Assembly: GCA_026545765.1 (NCBI GenBank)
Contig: CM048844.1
Location: forward strand, 56,826,932 to 56,890,931
Direction of reading: 5' to 3'
Source: Plantago major
Lineage: Eukaryota; Streptophyta; Magnoliopsida; Lamiales; Plantaginaceae
Length of the DNA stretch: 64,000 nt
The translations under genes were made by a program, and so were the position numbers. Positions 1 to 13,400 of this stretch are shown piece after piece (the first letter of the stretch is position 1; each line of letters begins with the position of its first letter). A model generated the notes under the pieces. It did no database searches. It saw nothing but the letters and a program-made list of their open reading frames with translations, and was not told the origin of the DNA.

Positions 1-3000
1 GGGATTAACAACAAACGAACAACTCCACTTGAGAGACAAACAACACACAAAATGAGTGGGATAATGAGACAAGAAAAAGTCTAATCGAGATTTAAAAAAT
101 ACACATAAAGGAGTTCTATGTCAAACGAAGACCTCTAATTAAGAGTTAAACAACAAACAAAAGGAGTGGGATAAACAACAAACTAACAATTCTGCTTGAG
201 AGATACACAACACTCTGAAGGAGTGGGTTAATGAGAAACAAAAAATTCTATTCGAGATTTAAAAATTACACAGAAAGGAGTAAGAGTATCACAAACGAAG
301 AACTCTAATGGAGAGTTAAACAACACACAAAAGGAGTGGGATTAACAACAAACGAACACAACTCTGCTTGAGAGATAAACAACACACTAAAGGAGTGTGA
401 TAATGAGAAACGAAAAAATCTATTCGAGATTTAAAAAATACACATAAAGGAGTTCTATCTCAACTGAAGAACTCTAATTAAGAGTTTAACAACAAACAAA
501 AGGAGTGGGATAAACAACAAACGAACAACTCTGCTTGAGAGATACACATCACACTAAAGGAGTGGGTTAATGAGAAACGAAAAATTCTACTCGAGATGTA
601 AAAATTACACAGAAAGGAGTAAGAGTATCACAGACGAAGAACTCTAATTAAGAAGTAAACAACACAAAAAAGGAGTGGGATTAACAACAAACAAACAACT
701 CCACTTGAGAGACAAACAACACACAAAAGGAGTGTGATTATGAGAAATGAAAAAGTCTATTCGAGATTTAAAAAATGCACATAAAGGAGTTCTATCTCAA
801 ACGAGGAACTCTAATTAAGAGTTAAACAACAAACAAATGGAGTGGGATAAACAACAAACGAACAACTCTGCTTGAGAGATAAATAACACACTAAAGGAGT
901 GGGATAATGAGAAACAAAAGGGACTATTCGAGATTTAAAAATTACACAGAAAGGAGTAAGAGTATCAGAAACGAAAAATACTGATTGAGAGTTAAACAAC
1001 ACACAAAAGAAGTGGGATAAACAACAAACGGACAACTCCACTTGAAAAGATAAACAACACACCAAAGGAGTGGAATCATGTAAAACGAAAAAGTCTATTC
1101 GAGATTTAAAAAATACACGGAAAGGAGTAGGAGTATCACAAACGAAGAACTCTAATGGAGAGTTAAACAACACACGAAAGGAATGGGATAAACAACAAAC
1201 GGACAACTTTGCCCGAGAGATAAACAACACACTAAAGGAGTGGGATAATGAGAAACGAAAAGGCCTATTCGAGATGTAAAAATTACACAGAAAGGAGTAA
1301 GAGTATGACAAACGAGGAACTCTTAATGGAGAGTTAAACAACACACAAAAGGAGTGGGATCAACAACAAACGAACACCACTCTGCTTGAGAGATAAACAA
1401 CACACTAAAGGAGTGTGATAATGAGAAACGAAAAAGTCTATTCGAGATTTAAAAAATACACATAAAGGAGTTCTATCTCAACTGAAGAACTCTAATTAAG
1501 AGTTAAACAACAAACAAAAGGAGTGGGATAAACAACAAACGAACAACTCTGCTTGAGAGATACACATCACACTAAAGGAGTGGGTTAATGAGAAACGAAA
1601 AATTCTACTCGAGATTTAAAAATATACACAGAAGGAGTAAGAGTATCACAAACGAAGAACTCTAATGGATAGTTAAACAACACACAAAAGGAGTGGGATA
1701 AACAACAAATGAACAACTTTGCCTGAGAGATAAACATCACACAAAAGGATTGGGGTAATGAGAAATGAAAGGTTCTATTGGAAATTTAAAAATTACACAG
1801 AAAAGAGTAAGAGTAGCACGTATTTAAGAACTCTAATTGAGAATTACCCAACACACAAAAGGAGTGGGATTAACATCAAACGAACAACTCCACTTGAGAG
1901 ACAAACAACACACTAAAGCAATGGGATAATGAGAAAAGAAAAAGTATATTCGAGACTTAAAATATACACAGAAGGAGTAAGAGTACCACAAACGAAGAAC
2001 TCTAATGGATAATTAAACAACACACAAAAGGAGTGGTATTAACAACGAACGAACAACTCCACTTGAGAGACAAACAACACACTAAAGGAGTGGGATAATG
2101 AGAAAAGAAAAAGTATATTCGAGATTTAAAATATACACAGAAGGAGTAAGAGTATCACCAACCAAGAACTCTAATGGAGAGTTAAACAACACACAAAAGG
2201 AGTGGGATAAACAACGAACAAGCAACTTTGCCTGAGAAATAAACAACTCACAAAAGGAGTGGGATTATGAGAAAAGAAAGGTTATATTCGAAATTTAAAA
2301 TTACATGTAAAAGAGTAAGAGTAGCATGCATTTAAGAACTCTAATTGAGAATTAACCAACACACAAAAGGAGTGGGATTAACAACAAACGAACAACTCCA
2401 CTTGAGAGACAAACAACACACTAAAGCAGTGGGATAATGAGAAAAGAAAAAGTATATTCGAGACTTAAAATATACACAGAAGGAGTAAGAGTATCACAAA
2501 CGAAGAACTTTAATGGATAGTTAAACTACACACAAAAGGAGTGGGATAAACAACAAACGAACAACTTTGCCTGAGAGATAAACATCACACAAAAGGATTG
2601 GGATTATGAGAAATGAAAGGTTCTATTGGAAATTTAAAAATTACACAGAAAAGAGTAAGAGTAGCACAGACGAAGAACTCGAATTGAGAATTACCCAACA
2701 CACAAAAGGAGTGGGATTAACATCAAACGAACAACTCCACTTGAGAGACAAACAACACACTAAAGCAATGGGATAATGAGAAAAGAAAAAGTATATTCGA
2801 GACTTAAAATATACACAGAAGGAGTAAGAGTATCACAAACGAAGAACTCTAATGGATAGTTAAACAACACACAAAAGGAGTGGTATTAACAACGAACGAA
2901 CAACTCCACTTGAGAGACAAACAACACACTAAAGGAGTGGGATAATGAGAAAAGAAAAAGTATATTCGAGATTTAAAATATACACAGAAGGAGTAAGAGT

Positions 3001-6000
3001 ATCACCAACCAAGAACTCTAATGGAGAGTTAAACAACACACAAAAGGAGTGGGATAAACAACGAACAAGCAACTTTGATGAGAAATAAACAACTCACAAA
3101 AGGAGTGGGATTATGAGAAAAGAAAGGTTATATTCGAAATTTAAAAATTACACAGAAAAGAGTAAGAGTAGCACAGACGAAGAACTCTAATTGAGAATTA
3201 ACCAACACACAAAAGGAGTGGGATTAACAACAAACGAACAACTCCACTTGAGAGACAAACAACACACTAAAGCAGTGGGATAATGAGAAAAGAAAAAGTA
3301 TATTCGAGACTTAAAATATACACAGAAGGAGTAAGAGTATCACAAACGAAGAACTCTAATGGATAGTTAAACTACACACAAAAGGAGTGGGATAAATAAC
3401 AAACGAACAACTTTGCCTGAGAGATAAACATCACACAAAAGGATTGGGATTATGAGAAATGAAAGGTTCTATTGGAAATTTAAAAATTACACAGAAAAGA
3501 GTAAGAGTAGCACAGACGAAGAACTCGAATTGAGAATTACCCAACACACAAAAGGAGTGGGATTAACATCAAACGAACAACTCCACTTGAGAGACAAACA
3601 ACACACTAAAGCAATGGGATAATGAGAAAAGAAAAAGTATATTCGAGACTTAAAATATACACAGAAGGAGTAAGAGTATCACAAACGAAGAACTCTAATG
3701 GATAGTTAAACAACACACAAAAGGAGTGGTATTAACAACGAACGAACAACTCCACTTGAGAGACAAACAACACACTAAAGGAGTGGGATAATGAGAAAAG
3801 AAAAAGTATATTCGAGATTTAAAATATACACAGAAGGAGTAAGTGTATCACCAACCAAGAACTCTAATGGAGAGTTAAACAACACACAAAAGGAGTGGGA
3901 TAAACAACGAACAAGCAACTTTGATGAGAAATAAACAACTCACAAAAGGAGTGGGATTATGAGAAAAGAAAGGTTATATTCGAAATTTAAAAATTACACA
4001 GAAAAGAGTAAGAGTAGCACAGACGAAGAACTCTAATTGAGAATTAACCAACACACAAAAGGAATGGGATTAACAACAAACGAACAACTCCACTTGAGAG
4101 ACAAACAACACACTAAAGCAGTGGGATAATGAGAAAAGAAAAAGTATATTCGAGACTTAAAATATACACAGAAGGAGTAAGAGTATCACAAACGAAGAAC
4201 TCTAATGGATAGTTAAACTACACACAAAAGGAGTGGGATAAACAACAAACGAACAACTTTGCCTGAGAGATAAACATCACACAAAAGGATTGGGATTATG
4301 AGAAATGAAAGGTTCTATTCGAAATTTAAAAATTACACAGAAAAGAGTAAGAGTAGCACAGACGAAGAACTCTAATTGACAATTAACCAACACACAAAAG
4401 GAGTGGGATTAACAACAAACGAACAACTCCACTTGAGAGACAAACAACACACTAAATCAGTGGGATAATGAGAAAAGAAAAAGTATATTCGAGATTTAAA
4501 ATATACACAGAAGGAGTAAGAGTATCACAAACGAAGAACTCTAATGGATAGTTAAACAACACAGAAAATGAGTGGGATAAACAACAAATGAACAACTTTG
4601 CCTGAGAGATAAACATCACACAAAAGGATTGGGATTATGAGAAATGAAAGGTTCTATTGGAAATTTAAAAATTACACAGAAAAGAGTAAGAGTAGCACAG
4701 ACGAAGAACTCTAATTGAGAATTACCCAACACACAAAAGGAGTGGGATTAACATCAAACGAACAACTCCACTTGAGAGACAAACAACACACTAAAGCAAT
4801 GGGATAATGAGAAAAGAAAAAGTATATTCGAGACTTAAAATATAAACAGAAGGAGTAAGAGTATCACAAACAAAGAACTCTAATGGATAGTTAAACAACA
4901 CACAAAAGGAGTGGTATTAACAACGAACGAACAATTCCACTTGAGAGACAAACAACACACTAAAGGAGTGGGATAATGAGAAAAGAAAAAGTATATTCGA
5001 GATTTAAAATATACATAGAAAGGAGTAAGAGTATCACAAACGAAGAACTCTAATGGAGAGTTAAACAATACAAAAGGAGTGGGATAAACAACAAACAAGC
5101 AACTTTGCCTGAGAAATAAACAACTCACAAAAGGAGTGGGATTATGAGAAAAGAAAGGTTATATTCGAAATTTAAAAATTACACAGAAAAGAGTAAGAGT
5201 AGCACAGACGAAGAACTCTAATTGAGAATTAACCAACACACAAAAGGAGTGGTATTAACAACAAACGAACAACTCCACTTGAGAGACAAACAACACACTA
5301 AAGCAGTGGGATAATGAGAAAAGAAAAAGTATATTCGAGACTTAAAATATACACAGAAGGAGTAAGAGTATCACAAACGAAGAACTCTAATGGATAGTTA
5401 AACTACACACAAAAGGAGTGGGATAAATAACAAACGAACAACTTTGCCTGAGAGATAAACATCACACAAAAGGATTGGGATTATGAGAAATGAAAGGTTC
5501 TATTTGAAATTTAAAAATTACACAGAAAAGAGTAAGAGTAGCACAGACGAAGAACTCGAATTGAGAATTACCCAACACACAAAAGGAGTGGGATTAACAT
5601 CAAACGAACAACTCCACTTGAGAGACAAACAACACACTAAAGCAATGGGATAATGAGAAAAGAAAAAGTATATTCGAGACTTAAAATATACACAGAAGGA
5701 GTAAGAGTATCACAAACGAAGAACTCTAATGGATAGTTAAACAACACACAAAAGGAGTGGTATTAACAACAATCTAACAACTCCTTGAGAGACAAACAAC
5801 ACACTAAAGGAGGATAATGAGAAAAGAAAAGTATATTCAGATTTAAAATATACATGTATGAGTAAGTGTATCACCAACCAAGAACTCTAATGGAGAGTTA
5901 AACAACACACAAAAAGGAGGATAAACAACAAACAAGCAACTTGATGAGAAATAAAAAACTCACAAAAGGAGTGGGATTATGAGAAAAGAAAGGTTATATT

Positions 6001-7024
6001 CAAATTTAAAATTACATGTAAAAGAGTAAGAGTAGCAAGCGAAGAACTCTAATTGAGAATTAACCAAACACAAAAGGAGGGATTAACAACAAACAACAAC
6101 CCACTTGAGAGACAAACAACACACTAAAGCACGGATAATGAGAAAAGAAAAGTATATTCTAGACAAAATAGCTACACACAAAAGGAGTGGGATAAACAAC
6201 AAACGTAACAACTTTTGTAAACATCACACAAAAAGGATTGGGATTATGAGAAATGAAAGGTTCTATTCGAAATTTAAAAATTACACAGAAAAGAGTAAGA
6301 GTAGCATGACGTAAGAACTCTAATTAGGAATTAACCAACACACAAAAGGAGTGGGATTAACAACAAACGAACAACTCCACTTGAGAGAAAAACAACACAC
6401 TAAAGCAGTGGGATAATGAGAAAAGAAAAAGTATATTCGAGATTTAAAATATACACAGAAGGAGTAAGAGTATCACCAACCAAGAACTCTAATGGATAGT
6501 TAAACAACACACAAAAGGAGTGGGATAAACAACAAACGAACAACTTTGCCTGAGAGATAAACATCACACAAAAGGAGTGGGATTATGAGAAACGAAAGGT
6601 TCTATTGGAAATTTAAAAATTACACAGAAAAGAGTAAGAGTAGCACAGACGAAGAACTCTAATTGAGAATTAACCAACACAAAAAAGGAGTGGGATTAAC
6701 AACAAACGAACAACTCCACTTGAGAGACAAACAACACACTAAAGCAGTGGGATAATGAGAAAAGAAAAAGTATATTCGAGATTTAAAATATACACAGAAG
6801 GAGTAAGAGTATCACAAACGAATAACTCTAATGGATAGTTAAACTACACACAAAAGGAGTGGGATAAACAACAAACGAACAACTTTGCCTGAGACATAAA
6901 CATCACACAAAAGGATTGGGATTATGAGAAATGAAAGGTTCTATTCGAAATTTAAAAATTACACAGAAAAGAGTATGAGTAGCACAGACGAAGAACTCTA
7001 ATTGAGAATTAACCAACACACAAA
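1..7024 (+). repeat. Satellite array, arm 1 (~170-bp monomer made of three ~57-bp subunits)
   Basis: The whole stretch is a head-to-tail tandem repeat with a monomer of 167-170 bp (for example units starting near 1, 168, 338, 507 and 677). Each monomer divides into three related subunits of 56-57 bp that begin with GT and end with AAAGGA: one with 'GGGATAAACAACAAACGAAC', one with 'GGGATAATGAGAAACGAAAA' and one with 'AAGAGTATCACAAACGAAGA'. The + strand is strongly purine-rich. Monomer length near one nucleosome repeat and long uninterrupted arrays are typical of centromeric or pericentromeric plant satellites; that location is an inference. The open reading frames inside are by-products of the repeat. 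Bases 5775-6215 are irregular, with many short deletions. Confidence 0.95.
1862..6400 (+). repeat. Higher-order repeat of ~847 bp (five monomers) in satellite arm 1
   Basis: A diagnostic variant monomer containing 'TAACATCAAACG' followed by 'AAAGCAATGGG' recurs at about 1871, 2718, 3564, 4749 and 5595. The spacings are 847, 846, 1185 and 846 bp, that is five monomers, with one interval extended by two. A second marker, 'GAACTCGAATTG', recurs at about 2675, 3521 and 5552. The part before ~1700 uses a different monomer mix, with 'GAGTTCTATCTCAA' alternating with 'GAGTAAGAGTATC'. This shows multi-monomer amplification by unequal exchange. Confidence 0.8.
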
Positions 7025-7067
7025 ATCGACCGACCTTGATCTTCTGAGAAGGGTTCGAGTGAGCATA

Positions 7068-7100
<33 letters not shown>

Positions 7101-7427
7101 CGAAGGGCCAGAGAAACTTCGTGGAGGCCCGCAGCGATACCGACGGCAAATCGCTCGTCTCGACTTGGGTATAGGGCGCGAAAGACTAATCGAACCATCT
7201 AGTAGCTGGTTCCCTCCAAGTTTCCTCCTAGATAGCCGGAGCTCGAAAAGTAGTTCTATCGGTAAAGCTAATGATTAGAGGTATCGGGATGCAACGCCTC
7301 GACCTATTCTCAAACTTTAAATAGGTAGGACGCGTGGTTGCTTTGTTGAACCTCGCCAAGGAATCGAGCTCCAAGTGGGCCATTTTTGGTAAGCGTAATC
7401 GGCGATGAACTGAACCTAAGCCGGGTT
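7025..7427 (+). rRNA. Partial, degraded 26S (25S/28S-type) rRNA gene fragment
   Basis: I recognise a block from the 5' half of the plant large-subunit rRNA: 'CGACCGACCTTGATCTTCTG' near the left end, 'ACCTGTCGGGACCCGAAAGA', 'GGAGGCCCGCAGCGATAC', 'GACTAATCGAACC', 'CTAGTAGCTGGTTCCCTCC', 'CCTATTCTCAAACTTTAAAT' and 'GAATCGAGCTCCAAGTGGGC'. The order and orientation are those of the functional gene, on the + strand. It is only ~400 bp and has several short indels against the conserved core (for example around 7105-7125 and 7230-7265), so it is a non-functional relic. No 18S, 5.8S or spacer is present. It lies exactly where the satellite changes orientation. Confidence 0.92.
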
Positions 7428-7436
7428 ATCTCTAAA

Positions 7437-10400
7437 GTAGTTTGTTCGCTTTGTTGTTAATCCCACTCCTGTGTAAGTTGTTAAACCTTCTTTCTTCGTC
7501 TGTTCTTTGATAGATACTCTTCTCCTTTCTCAAATAATATTTAAATTTAGAAGAACCTTTTCTTCCAATACCTTTCCTCTAGTGTGTTGTTTATCTCTCA
7601 AGCAGAGTTGTTCGTTTGTTGTTTATCCCACTCCTTTTGTGTGTTGTTTAACTCTTAATTAGAGTTCTTCGTTTGTGATACTCTTACTCCTTTATGTTGA
7701 ATTTTTAAATTTCGAATAGAACCTTTTGTTTCTCAAAATCCAACTCCTTTTGTGTGTTGTTTATCTCTCAGGCAAAGTTGTTCGTTTGTTGTTTATCCCA
7801 CTCCTTTTGTGTGTTGTTTAACTCGCCATTAGAGTTCTTCATTTGTGATACTCTTACTCCTTTATGTGTAATTTTTAAATCTCGAATAGACTTTTTCGTT
7901 TCTCATTATCACACTCCTTTAGTGTGTTGTTTATCTCTCCAGTAGAGTTGTGTTCGTTTGTTGTTAATACCACTCATTTTGTGTGTTGTTTAACTCTCTA
8001 TTAAGAGTTCTTCGTTTGTCATACTCTTACTCCTTTCTGTGTAATTTTTAGATCTCGAATAGACTTTTTCGTTTCTAATGATCCCACTCCTTTAGTGTGT
8101 TGTTTATCTCTCAACTGGAGATGTTCGTTTGTCGTTTATCCCACTCCTTTTGTGTGGTGTTTACTCTCAATTAGAGTTCTCCGTTTGTGATACCCTTACT
8201 CCTTTCTGTGTAATTTTTAAATCTCGAATAGACTTTTTCGTTTCTCATTATCCCACTCCTCTAGTGTGTTGTTTATCTCCCAAGCAGAGTTGTTCGTTTG
8301 TTGTTTATCCCACTCCTTTTGTGTGTTGCTTAACTCTTAATTAGAGTTCTTCGTTTGTGATACTCTTACTCCTTTCTGTTGAATTTTTAAATTTCGAATA
8401 GAACCTTTTGTTTCTCATAATCCCACTTTTCAGGTGTTGTTTATCTCTCGTGCAAAGTTGTTCGCTTGTTGTTTATCCCACTTTTCAGGTGTTGTATAAC
8501 TCCATTAGAGTTCTTCGCTTGTGACACTCTTACTCCTTTCTCGTAATTTTAAATCTCGATAGACTTTTTTCGCTTCTCATTATCACACTCCTTTAGTGTG
8601 TTGTTTATCTCAAGCGTAGTCGTTTGTTTGTTGTTAATCCCACTCCTTTTTTGTGTTGTTTAACTCTCTATTAAGAGTTCTTCGTTTGTCATACTCTTAC
8701 TCCTTTCTGTGTAATTTTTAGATCTCGAATAGACCTTTTCGTTTCTCATTATCCCACTCCTTTAGTGTGTTGTTTATCTCTCAGGTAAAGTTGTTAGTTT
8801 GTTGTTTATCCAACTCCATTTGTGTGTTGTTTAACTCTCCATTAGAGTTCTTCGTTTGTGATACTCTTACTCCTTTATGTGTTTTTTTTATATCTCGAAT
8901 AGACTTTTTCGTTTCTAATGATCCCACTCCTTTAGTGTGTTGTTTATCTCTCAACTGGAGATGTTCATTTGTCGTTTATCCCACTCCTTTTGTGTGATGT
9001 TTACTCTCAATTAGAGTTCTTCGTTTGTATTACCCTTACTCCTTTCTGTGTATTTTTTAAGTCTCGAATAGACTTTTTCGTTTCTCATTATCACAGTCCT
9101 TTAGTTTGAAGTTTATCTCTCAAGCAGAGTTGAGTATGTTTCTTGTTAATCCCACTCCTTTTGTGTGTTGTTTAACTCTTAATTAGAGTGCTTCGTCTGT
9201 GATACCCTTACCCCTTTCTGTGTAATTTTTAAATCTCGAATAGACCTTTTCGTTTCTCGTTATCACACTTCTTTAGTGTGTTATTTATCTTTCAGGCAAA
9301 GTTGTTCTTTTGTTGTTTATCCCACTCGTTTTGTGTGTTGTTTAACTCTCTATTAGAGTTCTTCATTTGTGACACTCTTACTCCTTTCTCTGTATTTTTT
9401 AAATCTCGAATAGACTTTTTCGTTCTACATGATCCCACTCCTTTAGTGTGTTGTTTATCTTTTGAAGTGGAGTTGTTCGTTTGTTGTTTATCCCACTTCT
9501 TTTGTGTGTTGTTTAACTCTCAATCAGTGTTTTTCGTTTGTGATACTCTTACTCCTTTCTGTGTAATTTTTAAATCTCGAATAGTCCTTTTTGTTTCCCA
9601 TTATCCCACTCCTTTAGTGTGTTGTTTATTTCTCAAGCAGAGTTGTTCGTTTGTTGTTTATCCCACTCCATTCGTTTGTTGTTTAACTCTTAATTAGAGT
9701 TCTTCGTTTGAGATAGAACTCCTTTCTATGTATTTTTTAAATCTCTAATAGACTTTTTCGTTTCTAATTATCACACTCCTCTAGTGTGTTCTTTATCTCT
9801 AAAGTAGAGTTGTTCGTTTGTTGTTAATCCCACTCCTTTTGTGTGTTGTTAAACTCTTAATTAGAGTTCTTCGTTTGTGATACTCTTACTCGTTTCTGTT
9901 TAATATTTAAATTTCGAATAGAACCTTTTGTTTCTCATAATTCCACTCCTTTTGTGTGTTGTTTATCTCTCAGGCAAAGTTGTTCGTTTGTTGTTTATCC
10001 CACTCCTTTTGTGTGTTGTTTAACTCTCCATTAGAGTTCTTCGTTTGTGATACTCTTACTCCTTTCTGTGTAACTTTTAAATCTCGAATAGAATTTTTTG
10101 TTTCTCATTAACCCACTCCTTCAGAGTGTTGTGTATCTCTCAAGCAGAGTTGTTCGTTTTGTTGTTTATCCCACTCCTTTTGTTTGTTGTTTAACTCTTA
10201 ATTAGAGGTCTTCGTTTGACATAGAACTCCTTTATGTGTATTTTTTAAATCTCGATTAGACTTTTTCGTTTCTGATTATCACACACCTTTAGTGTGTTGT
10301 TTATCTCTCAAGCAGAGTTGTGTTCGTTTGTTGTTAATACCACTCCTTTTGTGTGTTGTTTAACTCTCCATTAAGAGTTCTTCGTTTGTCACACTCTTAC

Positions 10401-13400
10401 TCCTTTCTGTGTAATTTTTAGATCTCGAATAGACGTTTTTGTTTCTCATTATCCCACTCCTTTAGTGTGTTGTTTATCTCTCAGGTAAAGTTGTTCGTTT
10501 GTTGTTTATCCAACTCCTTTTGTGTGTTGTTTAACTCTCCATTAGAGTTCTTCGTTTGTGATACTTTTACTCCTTTATGTGTTTTTTTTATATCTCGAAT
10601 AGACTTTTTCGTTTCTAATGATCCCACTCCTTTAGTGTGTTGTTTATCTCTCAAGTGGAGATGTTCGTTTGTCGTTTATCCCACTCCTTTTGTCTGTTGT
10701 TTACTCTCAATTAGAGTTCTTCGTTTGTGATACCCTTACTCCTTTCTGTGTAATTTTTAAATCTCGAATAGACTTTTTCGTTTCTCATTATCCCACTCCT
10801 CTAGTGTGCTGTTTATCTCTCAAGCAGAGTTGTTCGTTTGTTGTTAATCCCACTCCTTTTGTGTGTTGTTTAACTCTCTATTAAGAGTTCTTCGTTTGTG
10901 ATACTCTTACTCCTTTCTGTGGAATTTTTAAATTTCGAATAGAACCTTTTGTTTCTCATAATCCCACTCCTTTTGTATGTTGTTTATCTCTCAGGCAAAG
11001 TTGTTCGTTTGTTGTTTATCCCACTCCTTTTGTGTGTTGTTTAACTCTCCATTAGAGTTCTTCGTTTGTGATACTCTTACTCCTTTCTGTGTAATTTTTA
11101 AATCTCGAATAGACTTTTTCGTTTCTCATTATCACACTCCTTTAGTGTGTTGTTTATCTCTCAAGCAGAGTTGTGTTTGTTTGTTGTTAATCCCACTCCT
11201 TTTGTGTGTTGTTTAACTCTCTATTAAGAGTTCTTCGTTTGTCATACTCTTACTCCTTTCTATGTAATTTTTAGATCTCGAATAGACCTTTTCGTTTCTC
11301 ATTATCCCACTTCTATAGTGTGTTGTTTATCTCTCAGGTAAAGTTGTTCGTTTGTTGTTTATCCAACTCCTTTTGTGTGTTGTTTAACTCTCCATTAGAG
11401 TTCTTCGTTTGTGATACTCTTACTCCTTTATGTGTTTTTTTTATATCTCGAATAGACTTTTTCGTTTCTAATGATCCCACTCCTTTAGTGTGTTGTTTAT
11501 CTCTCAACTGGAGATGTTCGTTTGTCGTTTATCCCACTCCTTTTGTGTGATGTTTACTCTCAATTAGAGTTCTTCGTTTGTGATACCCTTACTCCTTTCT
11601 GTGTATTTTTTATGTCTCGAATAGACTTTTTCGTTTCTCATTATCACACTCCTTCAGTTTGAAGTTTATCTCTCAAGCAGAGTTGAGTATGTTTCTTGTT
11701 AATCCCACTCCTTTTGTGTGTTGTTTAACTCTTAATTAGAGTGCTTCGTCTGTGATACCCTTACCCCTTTCTGTGTAATTTTTAAATCTCGAATAGACCT
11801 TTTCGTTTCTCGTTATCACACTTCTTTAGTGTGTTATTTATCTTTCAGGCAAAGTTGTTCGTTTGTTGTTTATCCCACTCGTTTTTTGTGTTGTTTAACT
11901 CTCCATTAGAGTTCTTCGTTTGTGACACTCTTACTCCTTTCTCCGTATTTTTTAAATCTCGAATAGACTTTTTCGTTCTACATGATCCCACTCCTTTAGT
12001 GTGTTGTTTATCTTTTGAAGTGGAGTTGTTCGTTTGTTGTTTATCCCACTTCTTTTGTGTGTTGTTTAACTCTCAATCAGTGTTTTTCGTTTGTGATACT
12101 CTTACTCCTTTCTGTGTAATTTTTAAATCTCGAATAGTCCTTTTTGTTTCCCATTATCCCATTCCTTTAGTGTGTTGTTCATCTCTCAAGCAGAGTTGTT
12201 CGTTTGTTGTTTATCCCACTCCATTCGTTTGTTGTTTAACTCTTAATTAGAGTTCTTCGTTTGAGATAGAACTCCTTTCTGTGTATTTTTTAAATCTCTA
12301 ATACACTTTTTCGTTTCTAATTATCACACTCCTCTAGTGTGTTGTTTATCTCTAAAGTAGAGTTGTTCGTTTGTTGTTAATCCCACTCCTTTTGTGTGTT
12401 GCTTAACTCTTAATTAGAGTTCTTCGTTTGTGATACTCTTACTCCTTTCTGTTGAATTTTTAAATTTCGAATAGAACCTTTTGTTTCTCATAATCCCACT
12501 CCTTTTGTGTGTTGTTTATCTCTCAGGCAAAGTTGTTCGTTTGTTGTTTATCCCACTCCTTTTGTGTGTTGTTTAACTCTCCATTAGAGTTCTTCGTTTG
12601 TGATACTCTTACTCCTTTCTGTGTAATTTTTAAATCTCGAATAGAATTTTTTGTTTCTCATTAACCCACTACTTCAGAGTGTTGTGTATCTCTCAAGCAG
12701 AGTTGTTTGTTTGTTGTTTATCCCACTCCTTTTGTTTGTTGTTTAACTCTTAATTAGAGTTCTTCGTTTGACATAGAACTCTTTTATGTGTATTTTTTAA
12801 ATCTCGAATAGATTTTTTCGTTTCTCATTATCACACACCTTTAGTGTGTTGTTTATCTCTCAAGCAGAGTTGTGTTCGTTTGTTGTTAATCCCACTCCTT
12901 TTGTGTGTTGTTTAACACTCTATTAAGAGTTCTTCATTTGTCATACTCTTACTCCTTTCTGTGTAATTTTTAGATCTCGAATAGACGTTTTCGTTTCTCA
13001 TTATCCCACTCCTTTAGTGTGTTGTTTATCTCTCAGGTAAAGTTGTTCGTTTGTTGTTTATCCAACTCCTTTTGTGTGTTGTTTAACTCTCCATTAGAGT
13101 TCTTCATTTGTGATACTCTTACTCCTTTATGTGTTTTTTTTATATCTCGAATAGACTTTTTCGTTTCTAATGATCCCACTCCTTTAGTGTGTTGTTTATC
13201 TCTCAAGTGGAGATGTTCGTTTGTCGTTTATCCCACTCCTTTTGTGTGTTGTTTACTCTCAATTAGAGTTCTTCGTTTGTGATACCCTTACTCCTTTCAG
13301 TGTAATTTTTAAATCTCGAATAGACTTTTTCGTTTCTCATTATCCCACTCCTCTAGTGTGTTGTTTATCTCTCAAGCAGAGTTGTTCGTTTGTTGTTTAT

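Noticed and set aside
7002..7278. Short frames across 7002-7278
   Set aside because: They lie in the 26S rRNA fragment and are not proteins.
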